Shown here piece after piece: positions 16,301 through 26,093 of a stretch of 64,000 nt of DNA (position 1 is its first letter; the number at the start of each line of letters is the position of its first letter). The DNA is from Bradyrhizobium sp. 199 (lineage in GTDB: Bacteria > Pseudomonadota > Alphaproteobacteria > Rhizobiales > Xanthobacteraceae): assembly GCF_023073355.1 (NCBI RefSeq), contig NZ_JADPJI010000004.1:124001-188000 (forward strand). The letters run 5' to 3'. The notes beneath the pieces were generated by a model. That model was not told the DNA's origin and ran no database searches. It saw only the letters and a program-made list of their open reading frames with translations. The translations under genes were made by a program, and so were the position numbers.

Positions 16301-18772
16301 ATGAGCATGTCGGCAATCGAACGTGTCATTCCACTGGTCGGCCATCTGCCGCCATCGATTCGCGAGGGTCTGGCGCGGCGCATGCGCGAGCTCACCGGCC
16401 TTGGCCTGATCGCACTGTCCGGTGTCGCCTCGGCCGCGCTGATGACGTGGTCGGTGCAGGACCCCAGCCTCAGCCACGCCACCTCGCGGCCGATCCGCAA
16501 CATCATCGGCTATGCCGGCGCGATTGGCGCCGACCTTGCGATGCAGATTCTCGGGCTCGGCGCCATCATGCTGGTCCTGACCGTCGCGGTCTGGGGCTGG
16601 CGTATGATGACGCATCGTCCGTTCGACCGCGAAGCGCTGCGGCTAGGCTCCTGGATTCTCTGCACGGTGATTGCGGCGGGATTCGTCAGCTGCTGGCCGC
16701 ATGGCGGCGCATGGCCGCTGCCGACCGGCCTCGGCGGTGTGGTCGGCGACGCCCTGGTGCGCGCGCCCGCGGTGATTTTCGGACCGGCCGGCACCATCTA
16801 TCGCATCGTGCTGGGCACGATCCTGTTCGCCGCGCTGGCGGCGACCTTCCTGATCGCCTGCGGTCTTGGCGCCCGCGAGCACGACGACGAGCTCGCGGAT
16901 ATCGAGGATGACGACAAGCCGCTCGATGAAGGCGAGGAGAGCGATCGCGGTTCGGTGTCGCTGGGCTGGCTATTCCACGCTCTGATGAGCACCAAGGCAC
17001 GGCTGATCTGGCTGTTCGGTGCCGCATATCGCTCGCTGGTGTCGAGCGGACCGAAGACCAAGGCCGTGGCGTTCAGCCGCCAGGAACCGAATCTCGGCGG
17101 TGGCCGCGCCGCGCCTTCGATCTCGCCGCAGCCCGAAGACGAGGACGACGGCGACCAGCACGAAGACGAGGATGACGAGGAGGAAGAGGAGCCCGCTGCG
17201 CGCGCCCCGCGCAAGAAGGCAGCCCCGAAGACCCCTGCCCGGAAATCCTCCGACAAGTTCGACCTTCCTTCAGTCTCCATGCTGGCCGCGCCGAAGGCCG
17301 GCGACCGCCAGCCGCTCAGCAAGGCCGAGCTGGAAACCAATTCGCGCTCGCTGGAAGGCGTGCTGCAGGATTTCGGCGTGCGCGGCGAGATCGTGAAGTC
17401 CAACCCCGGCCCGGTCGTCACGCTTTACGAGCTGGAGCCGGCGCCCGGCATCAAGTCATCGCGCGTGATTGGCCTCGCCGACGACATCGCCCGGTCGATG
17501 AGCGCGCTGTCCGCGCGTGTCGCCGTCGTGCCCGGCCGCAACGCCATCGGCATCGAGCTGCCGAACGCGCATCGCGAAAAGGTCTATCTGCGCGAATTGC
17601 TGATTGCAAAAGAGGCGACCGATACGGTTGCAAAACTGCCGCTCTGCCTCGGCAAGACCATCGGCGGCGATCCCGTGATCATCGACCTCGCGCGCACGCC
17701 GCACATGCTGATCGCCGGCACCACCGGCTCCGGCAAATCGGTCGCGATCAACACCATGATTCTCAGCCTGGTCTACCGGCTGCGTCCGGACCAGTGCCGG
17801 CTGATCATGGTCGACCCGAAGATGCTCGAACTCTCCGTCTATGACGGCATTCCCCATCTGCTCACGCCCGTCGTCACTGACCCGAAGAAGGCAGTCGTCG
17901 CGCTGAAATGGGCCGTGCGCGAGATGGAAGAGCGCTACAAGAACATGGCCAAGCTCGGTGTGCGCAACATCGACGGCTACAACACGCGTCTGCTCGAATT
18001 GAAGGCCAAGGGCGAAGAGCCGACGCGTACGGTGCATACCGGATTCGACAAGGAGACCGGCAAGGCGATCTACGAGGAAGAGAAGCTCTCGCTCGATCCG
18101 CTGCCCTACATCGTCATCATCGTCGACGAAATGGCCGACCTGATGATGGTCGCAGGCAAGGACATCGAAGGCGCGGTACAGCGCCTCGCGCAGATGGCGC
18201 GCGCCGCCGGCCTGCACGTGATCCTAGCGACGCAGCGTCCATCGGTCGACGTCATCACCGGCACCATCAAGGCGAACTTCCCGACCCGCATCGCCTTCCA
18301 GGTCACCTCGAAGATCGACAGCCGTACCATTTTGGGCGAGATGGGCGCCGAGCAGCTGCTCGGCCAGGGCGACATGCTCTACATGGCCGGCGGCGGCCGC
18401 ATCAGCCGCGTGCACGGACCTTTTGCTTCCGACGAGGAAGTCGAGAAGGTGGTGCGTCACCTCAAGACGCAGGGCCAACCGGAATATCTCGAAGCGGTCA
18501 CCGCCGAAGAGCCGGCCGAGGATGAGGACGGCGCCGTGTTCGACGCCACCGGCATGGGCGGGGACGGCGGCGGCGATCTGTTCCAGCAAGCCGTTGCGAT
18601 CGTCAAACGCGACCGCAAGGCCTCGACCAGCTACATCCAGCGCCGCCTGCAAATCGGTTACAACCGCGCCGCATCGCTGATGGAGCGCATGGAACTGGAA
18701 GGCATCGTCGGACCCGCCAACCACGCCGGCAAGCGCGAGATTCTGGTCGAGGAAGAAGACAGCCATATGTGA
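16301..18772 (+). CDS. ftsK: DNA translocase FtsK
   Basis: An 823-residue, full-length FtsK/SpoIIIE protein. Four N-terminal membrane helices (to ~200) anchor it at the division site. A charged linker includes a dense Asp/Glu run (~285-300) followed by Lys/Ala-rich sequence. The motor has Walker A '[10 protein letters not shown]' (~475) and Walker B '[12 protein letters not shown]' (~606), with '[24 protein letters not shown]'. The C-terminal gamma winged helix ('[22 protein letters not shown]') reads the polar KOPS sequences. It pumps the terminus region through the septum and activates XerCD. Confidence 0.98.
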   Translation: MSMSAIERVIPLVGHLPPSIREGLARRMRELTGLGLIALSGVASAALMTWSVQDPSLSHATSRPIRNIIGYAGAIGADLAMQILGLGAIMLVLTVAVWGWRMMTHRPFDREALRLGSWILCTVIAAGFVSCWPHGGAWPLPTGLGGVVGDALVRAPAVIFGPAGTIYRIVLGTILFAALAATFLIACGLGAREHDDELADIEDDDKPLDEGEESDRGSVSLGWLFHALMSTKARLIWLFGAAYRSLVSSGPKTKAVAFSRQEPNLGGGRAAPSISPQPEDEDDGDQHEDEDDEEEEEPAARAPRKKAAPKTPARKSSDKFDLPSVSMLAAPKAGDRQPLSKAELETNSRSLEGVLQDFGVRGEIVKSNPGPVVTLYELEPAPGIKSSRVIGLADDIARSMSALSARVAVVPGRNAIGIELPNAHREKVYLRELLIAKEATDTVAKLPLCLGKTIGGDPVIIDLARTPHMLIAGTTGSGKSVAINTMILSLVYRLRPDQCRLIMVDPKMLELSVYDGIPHLLTPVVTDPKKAVVALKWAVREMEERYKNMAKLGVRNIDGYNTRLLELKAKGEEPTRTVHTGFDKETGKAIYEEEKLSLDPLPYIVIIVDEMADLMMVAGKDIEGAVQRLAQMARAAGLHVILATQRPSVDVITGTIKANFPTRIAFQVTSKIDSRTILGEMGAEQLLGQGDMLYMAGGGRISRVHGPFASDEEVEKVVRHLKTQGQPEYLEAVTAEEPAEDEDGAVFDATGMGGDGGGDLFQQAVAIVKRDRKASTSYIQRRLQIGYNRAASLMERMELEGIVGPANHAGKREILVEEEDSHM

Positions 18773-18867
18773 GGCGAGCCGCCTCAAGCCATCATTGCGC
18801 GCAAAAACGTTATCTGCTTTTGGCCGAAATCACGCTAAAAGGGCGCCCAGCCATACAGGACGACGCG

Positions 18868-19683
18868 TTGATCAGACATCCGGACATTCGATTCGCTGCC
18901 ACCATCGCTGCGCGAAGCGCGCGCGTGGCCGGCGTGCTGCTCGTCACTGCCGCGATGGTGACCGCGACATCGTTCGCGCAGACCGTGCCGGTACCGAAGC
19001 CCGCGCCGAAGGGCCGTGACGGTGCTCAATCCGGAGGCGGTGGGCCCGCTGTCACCGGCGCGACGCAGGCGCCGCCGAATCCGGTGATCCCGGATCCGCG
19101 CCGCAACGTGCCGAGCAGCATCTTCCAGACCTTCGATGCCAACCAGAAGGCCCAGGCGGCCAAGGTCAGCGCCTATCTGTCCTCGCTGCAGACGCTGGTC
19201 GGAAATTTCGTCCAGGTCGGCCCCGACGGCAGCAAGACCCAAGGCGATTTCTACATCCAGAAGCCGGGCAAGGTCCGCTTCGAATATGACGCGCCGAGCC
19301 CGATCGCCATCGTCGCCGACGGGTCCTCGCTGGTGGTGCGCGACCGCAAGCTCGCGACGCAGGACGTCTACCCGCTGTCGCAGACGCCGCTGCGCTTCCT
19401 GCTGTCCGACCGCATCGACCTGATGAGGGACACCAACGTCGTCAATGTCTCCGCCGACGACGTCTTCGTCAGCGTCACTATCGAGGAGAAGCAGGCGCTG
19501 GTCGGCACCAGCCGCCTGCTGTTGATGTTCGGCGCCAAGGACGGCCAGCTTAAGCAGTGGACTGTCACCGATCCGCAGGGCTACGACACCACGATCGCGG
19601 TCTACAATCTGGATACGAGCAAGAAGCTCGATCCCGGCATGTTCAAGATCGACTTCACCAATTACGGCCCGGCGCCGGGTTAA
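18868..19683 (+). CDS. lolA: LolA-family outer-membrane lipoprotein carrier
   Basis: A protein of about 271 residues with a signal peptide ('ARVAGVLLVTAAMVTATSFAQ') and a Pro/Gly-rich spacer. The LolA beta fold follows: 'LSSLQTLVGNFVQVGPDGSKTQGDFYIQKPGKVRFEYDAPSPIAIVADGSSLVVRDRK', then 'TSRLLLMFGAKDGQLKQWTVTDPQGYDTTIAVYNL'. It carries lipoproteins across the periplasm from LolCDE to LolB. A TTG at 18868 with an AGGA site is taken as start, because the ATG at 18769 would put an unlikely charged segment before the signal peptide. It is downstream of ftsK, a frequent neighbour. Confidence 0.9.
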   Translation: MIRHPDIRFAATIAARSARVAGVLLVTAAMVTATSFAQTVPVPKPAPKGRDGAQSGGGGPAVTGATQAPPNPVIPDPRRNVPSSIFQTFDANQKAQAAKVSAYLSSLQTLVGNFVQVGPDGSKTQGDFYIQKPGKVRFEYDAPSPIAIVADGSSLVVRDRKLATQDVYPLSQTPLRFLLSDRIDLMRDTNVVNVSADDVFVSVTIEEKQALVGTSRLLLMFGAKDGQLKQWTVTDPQGYDTTIAVYNLDTSKKLDPGMFKIDFTNYGPAPG

Positions 19684-19695
19684 ACGCTCCGCTGC

Positions 19696-19862
19696 CGTAG
19701 GATGGGCAAAGGCGCACTTGCGCCGTGCGCACCATCTTTCCTTTCGCGATCGGCACGTGCGCACGCCTCGCTTTGCCGACCCGGCGAGAGCACGACCACC
19801 TCTTCACATCTCGCAACCGAAAAGACGTGGGCACGGCGCTTTGCGCCTTTGCCCACCCTACG
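19696..19862. repeat. Composite inverted-repeat element between lolA and xthA
   Basis: CGTAGGATGGGCAAAGGCGC and following bases at 19696-19735 reappear inverted at 19827-19862 with about 90% identity. Each arm is itself a hairpin (GGCGC..GCGCC). About 90 bases lie between the arms. This type of element is frequent in Bradyrhizobium intergenic DNA. Confidence 0.8.
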
Positions 19863-19886
19863 AGAGCTTGCTAAGACGCATTCCTC

Positions 19887-20702
19887 ATGCGTTTTTCCCT
19901 GACAACCTGGAACATCAATTCGGTGCGGCTGCGCATCGATCTGGTCGCGAAATTCCTCAAGAGCGCGCGGCCGGACGTGCTGTGCCTGCAGGAAACCAAG
20001 TGTATCGACGATGCCTTTCCGCTGAAGCGCTTCAAGCGGCTCGGCTACGAGCACGTCGCGCTGAACGGGCAGAAGGGCTATCACGGCGTCGCCATCGTCT
20101 CGAAGATCCCGTTCGAATCGAAGGATATCCGCACCTTCTGCGACAAGGTGGATTCGCGGCACGTCTCTGTGTCGTTCGGCGAGAAGGCCAATATCGCAAA
20201 GCCGCTGGTGCTGCATAATTTCTACGTGCCCGCCGGCGGCGACATTCCCGATCCCGCGCTGAACGAAAAGTTCGAGCACAAGCTTCGTTTCCTCGACGAG
20301 ATGAAGGCCTGCGAGCCGCTGCATCCGCGCGGGGATGACAGGCACATCCTGGTCGGCGATCTCAATGTCGCCCCGCACGAGAACGACGTGTGGTCGCACA
20401 AGCAGCTTCTGAAGGTGGTTTCGCATACGCCCGTCGAAACCGAGAAGCTGCAGGCCGCGCTCGAAGCCGGCGAATGGGTTGATGTCGCACGCGACCGCAT
20501 TCCGATGTCCGAGAAGGTTTACACGTGGTGGAGTTACCGCTCCGCCGACTGGACCGTCGGCGATCGGGGCCGCAGGCTCGACCACATCTGGGTCTCGCGC
20601 GCGCTGAAGGATGCGGTCAGTGATTTCAAGATTCTGCGCGACGCGCGGAGTTGGGAGCGACCGTCGGACCACGTGCCTGTCACGGTGACGCTGGAGGTGT
20701 AA
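19887..20702 (+). CDS. xthA: Exodeoxyribonuclease III
   Basis: A 271-residue member of the Exo/endo/phosphatase family. The active-site segments are intact: 'TTWNINSVR', 'CLQETKCID' (metal-binding Glu), 'LVGDLNVAPHENDVW', and 'RRLDHIWVS' with 'SDHVPVTV' (catalytic His). It cuts at abasic sites and removes nucleotides from 3' ends in base-excision repair. The length and start agree with the family. Confidence 0.96.
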   Translation: MRFSLTTWNINSVRLRIDLVAKFLKSARPDVLCLQETKCIDDAFPLKRFKRLGYEHVALNGQKGYHGVAIVSKIPFESKDIRTFCDKVDSRHVSVSFGEKANIAKPLVLHNFYVPAGGDIPDPALNEKFEHKLRFLDEMKACEPLHPRGDDRHILVGDLNVAPHENDVWSHKQLLKVVSHTPVETEKLQAALEAGEWVDVARDRIPMSEKVYTWWSYRSADWTVGDRGRRLDHIWVSRALKDAVSDFKILRDARSWERPSDHVPVTVTLEV

Positions 20703-20760
20703 ACCCTCGCCGTCATTCCGGTTCGCGACGCGCCCCGCAATAACGAGCGGAAAGACCGAC

Positions 20761-21204
20761 CTACGACGTCAGCTTCGCCCCCGCCATCAATATGTCGCTC
20801 GCAATCTGGCTGGAGCGCACCGCGAATTCATCACGGAGACGAACCGCCGCGGCAGGGTCGCTTTCGAGCACGCGCTGGAACAGGCTGCGGGCGATGCGGA
20901 TGACGGAGGAGTGCTCCAGCGCGGTTGCGCTCGACGGCCGCTTCATCGGCACCACCAAAGCGAGCTCGCCGATCAACGCGCCGGGGCCGGCGATCATTTC
21001 AGCGCCGGCACCGTCGTCGACCCGGAAGGCGCCGCGTTGGACCACGAAGCCGGCATCGGCGTCGTCGCCGAGATTGAAAAGGGTGTCGCCGCGGACGAAG
21101 TCACGCTGCTCGGAGCCGATCGCCAGCATGCGCAACGAGGCGTCTCCCAACAGGCGCAGTGTCGGGACTCGCTCAAGAAGCGCTACGTCGTCGTCGATTG
21201 ACAT
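20761..21204 (-). CDS. Cyclic-nucleotide-binding domain protein without a DNA-binding domain
   Basis: A 147-residue protein that is a single CAP_ED/cNMP domain: 'FVRGDTLFNLGDDADAGFVVQRGAFRV', then the binding cassette 'GPGALIGELALVVPMKRPSSATALEHSSVIRI'. The phosphate-binding Arg is represented by the 'KRPSSATA' segment. No helix-turn-helix or other effector domain follows, so it may act as a sensor partner. It starts 58 bases downstream of the response-regulator stop on the same strand. Confidence 0.85.
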   Translation of the reverse strand: MSIDDDVALLERVPTLRLLGDASLRMLAIGSEQRDFVRGDTLFNLGDDADAGFVVQRGAFRVDDGAGAEMIAGPGALIGELALVVPMKRPSSATALEHSSVIRIARSLFQRVLESDPAAAVRLRDEFAVRSSQIASDILMAGAKLTS

Positions 21205-21219
21205 TCAGATCCGAGGCTC

Positions 21220-21254
21220 AAGGGCATGCGATCTAAAACGATTCGCACGCCCTT
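21220..21254. other. Hairpin between response regulator and cNMP-domain gene
   Basis: AAGGGCATGCGA and TCGCACGCCCTT pair over 12 bases with one mismatch around an 11-base loop. It lies just after the response-regulator stop and just before the next start. No T-run follows on either strand, so it may be an attenuator or processing site rather than a full terminator. Confidence 0.5.
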
Positions 21255-21262
21255 CAAGCGTA

Positions 21263-21949
21263 TCACGGCACCAGCTTGTAGCCACCGGCTTCCGTGACCA
21301 GGATTTCCGGGTTGGCCGCGTCCTTCTCGATCTTCTGCCGGAGGCGGTAGATGTGGGTTTCCAGCGTATGGGTGGTCACGCCGGAATTATAGCCCCAGAC
21401 CTCCTGGAGCAGGGTCTCGCGCGAGACGGGCATCTGGCCGGCGCGGTAGAGGAAGCGGAGGATGGCGGTTTCCTTCTCCGTCAGCCGCACCTTGCGCGCG
21501 TTGGCGGCGGTGAGCATCTTGGAGCCGGGTCGGAAGGAGTAGGGGCCGACCGAGAACACCGCGTCCTCGCTGGCCTCGTGCTGGCGGAGCTGGGCGCGGA
21601 TGCGGGCCAGCAGGACGGCGAAGCGGAAAGGCTTTGCCACATAGTCGTTGGCGCCGGATTCCAGCCCCAAAATCGTGTCGGAATCGGTGTCGTGTCCGGT
21701 CAGCATGATGATCGGGGCCTTGAAGCCCCCCTTGCGCAACGAGCGGACCACTTCGCGGCCGTCGGTATCGGGCAGGCCGACATCCATCAGGACGAGATCG
21801 GGGGCATTGGCCTTGGCGGCGCTCGCGCCCTTGGCGCCGGTATCGACGGCGGAGGCTTCGAACTCTTCGTGTAGCGATAATTGCTCCACCAACGTGTCGC
21901 GAAGATCGGTATCGTCATCCACGATCAGGATCTTGCGGGCATTGGCCAT
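21263..21949 (-). CDS. OmpR-family response regulator, CenR-like
   Basis: A 228-residue protein. The receiver domain has 'IVDDDTD', phospho-acceptor Asp56 in 'LVLMDVGLPD', Thr84 in 'IMLTGHD' and Lys106 in 'VAKPF'. A winged-helix output follows ('KVRLTEKETAILRFLYRAGQMPVSRETLLQEVWGYN' and 'THTLETHIYRLRQKIE'). The whole sequence resembles CenR, an essential envelope regulator of Alphaproteobacteria, but the assignment is by memory of that family. No histidine kinase gene is adjacent. A downstream cNMP-domain gene may be cotranscribed. Confidence 0.93.
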   Translation of the reverse strand: MANARKILIVDDDTDLRDTLVEQLSLHEEFEASAVDTGAKGASAAKANAPDLVLMDVGLPDTDGREVVRSLRKGGFKAPIIMLTGHDTDSDTILGLESGANDYVAKPFRFAVLLARIRAQLRQHEASEDAVFSVGPYSFRPGSKMLTAANARKVRLTEKETAILRFLYRAGQMPVSRETLLQEVWGYNSGVTTHTLETHIYRLRQKIEKDAANPEILVTEAGGYKLVP

Positions 21950-22187
21950 AGGGGGTCATCCTTTTGGGGGTCCGACTCGGCGCGCATCCATGCTGCACCC
22001 AGCCGTGAGGGAAGTTTAGGGGGGTCGCTGTTGTTATTGTTATTCGTGTTGAAGTAGTGGGCGGTCAACGATTCACAAGCCAGAACCACTCTAACCCAGA
22101 ATAGCAGGGCGCTTTGATGAATGTCCTGTAATGAATTCGAGATCGCATTTTCACATGAAAAACAAAGCAGCTTCAGGTGGTTACACC

Positions 22188-22724
22188 ATGAATCGAAGCG
22201 CCAGACCGCTCTCCGCGATCCGGGTTAAGCCTGCCGCCGGGAATCCGCGCAGGGGTTGGCTGATGGCGGGATCGCTGACCATACCGGTTGCGCTGGGGCG
22301 GGGCGGCATCCTGGCCAACAAGCGCGAGGGCGACGGCGGCACGCCGAGGGGCCGCTTCCGTCCCAGGCGGTTGTGGTGGCGGGGCGATCGGCACAGTCGG
22401 CCGCAGAGCTTCCTGCCGGCCCGGATCATCACCGGAGCGGACGCCTGGTGCGAGGATCCCAGCGACCGCCATTACAATCAGGGAATCCGGCTCGCCGAGG
22501 GGCAGGGCGGTGACCGGCTCAAGCGCACCGACCATCTCTATGACTTCATCATCGAAATCGACCACAACACGAGACCACGAATTGCCGGCCGTGGCAGCGC
22601 GGTTTTTTTGCACCTGGCCCGCGACAATTTCGGTCCGACCGCGGGCTGCGTCTCCATGACGAAATCGGCGATGCTGCAATTGCTGCGACGGCTTGGACCA
22701 AGAACAAGAATCATCATCGGGTAA
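22188..22724 (+). CDS. L,D-transpeptidase (YkuD) family protein
   Basis: A 178-residue cytoplasmic-looking protein. The catalytic motif is intact: 'VFLHLARDNFGPTAGCVSM' (HxnTxGC, nucleophile Cys). 'LGRGGILANKREGDGGTPRGRF' is the substrate-side strand typical of the 'YkuD-like' group in Rhizobiales. YkuD enzymes form 3-3 cross-links or attach proteins to peptidoglycan. No clear signal peptide is visible, which is unusual. The ATG at 22188 with AGGTGG is chosen over upstream ATGs. The next gene begins 6 bases after its stop. Confidence 0.88.
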   Translation: MNRSARPLSAIRVKPAAGNPRRGWLMAGSLTIPVALGRGGILANKREGDGGTPRGRFRPRRLWWRGDRHSRPQSFLPARIITGADAWCEDPSDRHYNQGIRLAEGQGGDRLKRTDHLYDFIIEIDHNTRPRIAGRGSAVFLHLARDNFGPTAGCVSMTKSAMLQLLRRLGPRTRIIIG

Positions 22725-22730
22725 GGGCAT

Positions 22731-23516
22731 ATGCTCGACAAGGATCAGACCACCGCCGCATCGCGCATTCTTTTTCGGCATTGGCGCGACGGCACCAAGG
22801 TTGGCGCACTGGAGGCACACTTGCGGCCACAGAGCCGCACGGAGGGCTATGCCGTCCAGGCCGGACTCGAAACGCTGTCGCGTGGAAAATTGTTCGGCTG
22901 GAAGATCGCGGCCACCAGCGTATCAGGACAGACGCACATCAACGTCAGCGGACCGCTGGCCGGCCGCATCATGAGCGACACCGTGATCGCCGATGGCGGC
23001 ACCGCGTCGATGAAGGGCAACGAGATGCGCGTCGGCGAGCCGGAATTCGCCTTCCGGATGGGACGCGATCTGCCGCCGCGCGCGGCGCCGTACACGGTTG
23101 ACGAGGTTCTGGCGGCCGTCGAGAGCTTCCATCCCGCGATCGAGATTCCCGATTCGCGCTTTACCGATTTCACCAGCGCCGGCGAGGCGCAGCTTATCGC
23201 CGACAATGCCTGCGCGCATCTGTTCGTGCTGGGCGCGGCGACGACTGCGGACTGGCGGGCGATGGATCTCGTCGAGGAGCGGCCAGCGATCACGCTGCGC
23301 GGCCAGCGCTATGTCGGCCACGGCAAGAACGTGCTCGGCGATCCCTGCGCCGCGCTCGCCTGGCTTGCCAACGAGCTGCGCGGACTCGGCATCACCTTGC
23401 GGGCAGGGGAGGTGGTGACAACAGGCACGTGCCATCCGCCGCTGCCAATCCAGGCCGGCGATCATTTTGCGGTGGATTTTGGGGTGCTGGGGAAGGTGTC
23501 GGTGGGGTTCGTGTAG
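22731..23516 (+). CDS. 2-keto-4-pentenoate hydratase / fumarylacetoacetate-hydrolase family protein
   Basis: A 261-residue protein of the MhpD-type FAH superfamily. Segments 'YAVQAGLETLSRGKLFGWKIAATS', 'GEPEFAFRMGRDLPPR', 'EVLAAVESFHPAIEIPDSRF' (metal-binding acidic residues) and 'EVVTTGTCHPPLPIQAGDHFAVDFGVLGKVSV' match the family. Members hydrate 2-keto-4-pentenoate-type acids in aromatic catabolism or decarboxylate oxaloacetate-like acids. No catabolic cluster surrounds it, so the substrate is unknown. Confidence 0.88.
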   Translation: MLDKDQTTAASRILFRHWRDGTKVGALEAHLRPQSRTEGYAVQAGLETLSRGKLFGWKIAATSVSGQTHINVSGPLAGRIMSDTVIADGGTASMKGNEMRVGEPEFAFRMGRDLPPRAAPYTVDEVLAAVESFHPAIEIPDSRFTDFTSAGEAQLIADNACAHLFVLGAATTADWRAMDLVEERPAITLRGQRYVGHGKNVLGDPCAALAWLANELRGLGITLRAGEVVTTGTCHPPLPIQAGDHFAVDFGVLGKVSVGFV

Positions 23517-23530
23517 GGCGGCACACACCG

Positions 23531-23554
23531 CGCTTCGTTGCGCTCGCAATGACG
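23531..23554. repeat. Partial copy of the CGTCATTGCGAG repeat
   Basis: GCTTCGTTGCGCTCGCAATGACG matches the right arm of the complete inverted repeat at 31743-31829. It lies between the convergent hydratase and yggS genes. Confidence 0.6.
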
Positions 23555-23596
23555 AAATAGAGAGCTCGCACGTCTCCCTATCCTCGCCAACGGCAA

Positions 23597-24286
23597 TCAC
23601 CTGTGCCCGAAAATCGCACTCCCCACGCGCACATGGGTCGCACCTAACATGATCGCGGTGGCAAAATCCGCGCTCATGCCCATCGAAAGATTCGTCAATC
23701 CATTGCGCGCGGCGATCTTGGCGGTCAGCGCGAAATGCGCCGCCGGCGGCTCGTCGACCGGCGGGATGCACATCAACCCGGAAATCGTCAGCCCATAGGT
23801 GTCGCGGCAGCTGGCGAGGAACGCGTCGGCCTCGCCGGGCGGGACGCCGGCCTTTTGCGGCTCCTCGCCCGTGTTGATCTGGACGAAGAGCTGCGGGTGC
23901 TTGTTCTGGGATTCGATTTCCTTGGCTAACGCTTGGCAAATGCTCGGACGGTCGACCGAATGGATGGCATCGAACAGCGCCACCGCCTCTTTCGCCTTGT
24001 TGGATTGCAACGGGCCGATCAGATGCAGCGCTATACCGGAGTAAACAGACGTTAAGGCGGGCCACTTGCTTTTGGCCTCCTGCACCCGATTCTCGCCGAA
24101 TACGCGCTGCCCGGCGTCGATGATCGGGGTAATCGCATCGGCTCCGAAAGTCTTGGACACCGCGATCAGCGTCACGGAGGCGCGATCGCGCCGCGCATCC
24201 TTGCAGGCGCGGGCGATTTCGGCTTCGACCGCGGCGAGCGCGTTTGGTGAAGGGCCGGTTACCGGCGCGGCATTGGCTTCTGTCAT
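23597..24286 (-). CDS. YggS-type pyridoxal-phosphate homeostasis protein
   Basis: A 229-residue PLP-binding protein. The PLP lysine is in 'TLIAVSKTFGADAI', followed by 'FGENRVQEAKSKWPAL', 'LHLIGPLQSNKAKEAV', 'FVQINTGEEPQKAGVPP' and 'LSMGMSADFATAIMLGATHVRVGSAIFG'. This is the alanine-racemase-like barrel without racemase activity that buffers PLP. The start and length are standard. Confidence 0.96.
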   Translation of the reverse strand: MTEANAAPVTGPSPNALAAVEAEIARACKDARRDRASVTLIAVSKTFGADAITPIIDAGQRVFGENRVQEAKSKWPALTSVYSGIALHLIGPLQSNKAKEAVALFDAIHSVDRPSICQALAKEIESQNKHPQLFVQINTGEEPQKAGVPPGEADAFLASCRDTYGLTISGLMCIPPVDEPPAAHFALTAKIAARNGLTNLSMGMSADFATAIMLGATHVRVGSAIFGHR

Positions 24287-24395
24287 GACGTCGTTTGGTT
24301 GTGCTCTTAACCGGAGGTAAGTCCAATTTTACCGAGTTCAAGCAAGAGTTTTTGAACCCTTCGCTTTACCTTGGCCCACGGGGTGGGTAGCGAAA

Positions 24396-26093
24396 ATGGC
24401 AAGTATCAGTCTCAACCGCAAACGAGCGAAACTCAAGCAGGTTCTCGGAATCCGGGCGCGGCTCGCGTTGCTCGCGGTGATTCTGGTGGCGCCCTTGATG
24501 CTCGAGCGAATCCGTTCGCTCGAAGACACCCGCGCCCGCCAGATCGCGCAGGCCACGGTTGAGTTCAACACCATCGCAAGGCACAGCGCCGCTGCGCAGC
24601 GCGAAGTGATTTCGTCAGTCGAGACCATCCTGAAGTCGGAAGCCTTCATCCGCGCCTCCGCCGGCGGCGTCAGCAAGAGCTGCGACGTGCTGCGCGCGAG
24701 TCTGCCGTCGAACCTGCCCTGGATCCGCACGCTTTTGATCGCCGGCCAGGACGGACGCATTCAATGCGCCACCAACAACATGTATGTTGGCCTTGACCTG
24801 AGCGACCGGCCCTACTTCCAGCAGGCACAGGAAACCGGCCGCTTCGTACTGAGCGACTTCATCATGTCGCGGCCGGTGCCAACGCCGACCGTAATGGCGG
24901 TTTATCCGGTATCCGCCTTCAGCGGCGTGTCCGATGCCGTCGTGCTCGCCACGGTCAATCTCGACTGGATGTCGAAGGTGATGAGCAATCTGGGCGGCCG
25001 TGCCGGCATCACTGCCGTGCTGGTCGACAGCGCGGGCACCGTGCTGGCCGCCCCTGCCGATCAGCACAGCGCGGTCGGCCGACCCCTCGACAATTTGCCG
25101 CTGATGTCCGCGATCGCCGATCGCGCGCTGCGGTCCGACCAGGATGAGGGCTCGCTGTCTTTCCTCGCCGCCGACGGCTCCCGCCGCGCGGTCAGCTACA
25201 TCCGCATCGCGGGCACCAATGCCCGCCTGATCGCCAGCATCGACGAAGACAAGGTGTCCGAGGCGGTCAGCCGCGACATTCGCACGGCCTATCTTCAGCT
25301 CGCTTTCGTGGTCGTGTTCGTCCTGCTCGGCGCGCTGATCGCGGCCGAAAAGCTCGTCATCAAGCCGGTCGAGATGCTCGCCGACATGGCCAAACGTCTC
25401 GGCGAGGGCGACCTCTCGGCCCGCGCGGCGCGCAATCGCCTGCCGGCCGAATTCGTGCCGCTGGCCCGCGCGTTCAACGCGATGGCCGCGCAGCTGAGCC
25501 AGCGCGAGCGCGAGCTGATCGCGAGCAACGACCGCCTGACGGTGATGGCCTCGATCGACATGCTCTCAGGGCTTGCCAACCGGCGTGGCTTCCAGAGCCG
25601 GCTCGACTTCGAATGGATGCGCGCGCAGCAATATGGCAGCGACCTCGCGCTGCTGATGATCGACGTCGATCATTTCAAGCTGTTCAACGACACCTATGGC
25701 CATCTCGAAGGCGATTCCTGCCTGACCAGGCTCGGCGAATCCCTGTCCGGCATTGCCGCCGACAACATGGGCTTCGCGGCGCGCTATGGCGGCGAGGAAT
25801 TCTGCCTGTTGCTGCCGAACACCGACGTGACGTGCGCGGTCGAAATCGGCGAGCAGGTGCGCGCGGCCGTGCTGAAACTCTGTCTGCCGCACATCACGTC
25901 AGCCCATATGATCGTCACGGTCTCGATCGGCGTTGCCGCCACGAAGCCCAACGAGAGCTTGCGTCCGGGCGACCTGATCGAGGCCGCCGACGCTGCGCTC
26001 TACACCGCAAAACACCGCGGCCGCAACAACGTCGTCGAGCACGGCATCATGGTGGTCGACCACGGCGCGGCCGCGATCGCGATGGCGGGCTAA
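24396..26093 (+). CDS. Membrane diguanylate cyclase with periplasmic Cache-type sensor
   Basis: A 565-residue protein. A membrane helix (~22-40) is followed by a large periplasmic Cache-like domain ('VGLDLSDRPYFQQAQETGRFVLSDFIMSRPVPTPTVMAVYPV'), a second helix (~298-318), a HAMP segment ('KPVEMLADMAKRLGEGDLSARA'), and a GGDEF domain with GGEEF (~465). No RxxD inhibitory site precedes it. It should make cyclic di-GMP in response to an extracellular small ligand. Its stop overlaps that of the convergent cyclase at 26090. Confidence 0.95.
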   Translation: MASISLNRKRAKLKQVLGIRARLALLAVILVAPLMLERIRSLEDTRARQIAQATVEFNTIARHSAAAQREVISSVETILKSEAFIRASAGGVSKSCDVLRASLPSNLPWIRTLLIAGQDGRIQCATNNMYVGLDLSDRPYFQQAQETGRFVLSDFIMSRPVPTPTVMAVYPVSAFSGVSDAVVLATVNLDWMSKVMSNLGGRAGITAVLVDSAGTVLAAPADQHSAVGRPLDNLPLMSAIADRALRSDQDEGSLSFLAADGSRRAVSYIRIAGTNARLIASIDEDKVSEAVSRDIRTAYLQLAFVVVFVLLGALIAAEKLVIKPVEMLADMAKRLGEGDLSARAARNRLPAEFVPLARAFNAMAAQLSQRERELIASNDRLTVMASIDMLSGLANRRGFQSRLDFEWMRAQQYGSDLALLMIDVDHFKLFNDTYGHLEGDSCLTRLGESLSGIAADNMGFAARYGGEEFCLLLPNTDVTCAVEIGEQVRAAVLKLCLPHITSAHMIVTVSIGVAATKPNESLRPGDLIEAADAALYTAKHRGRNNVVEHGIMVVDHGAAAIAMAG

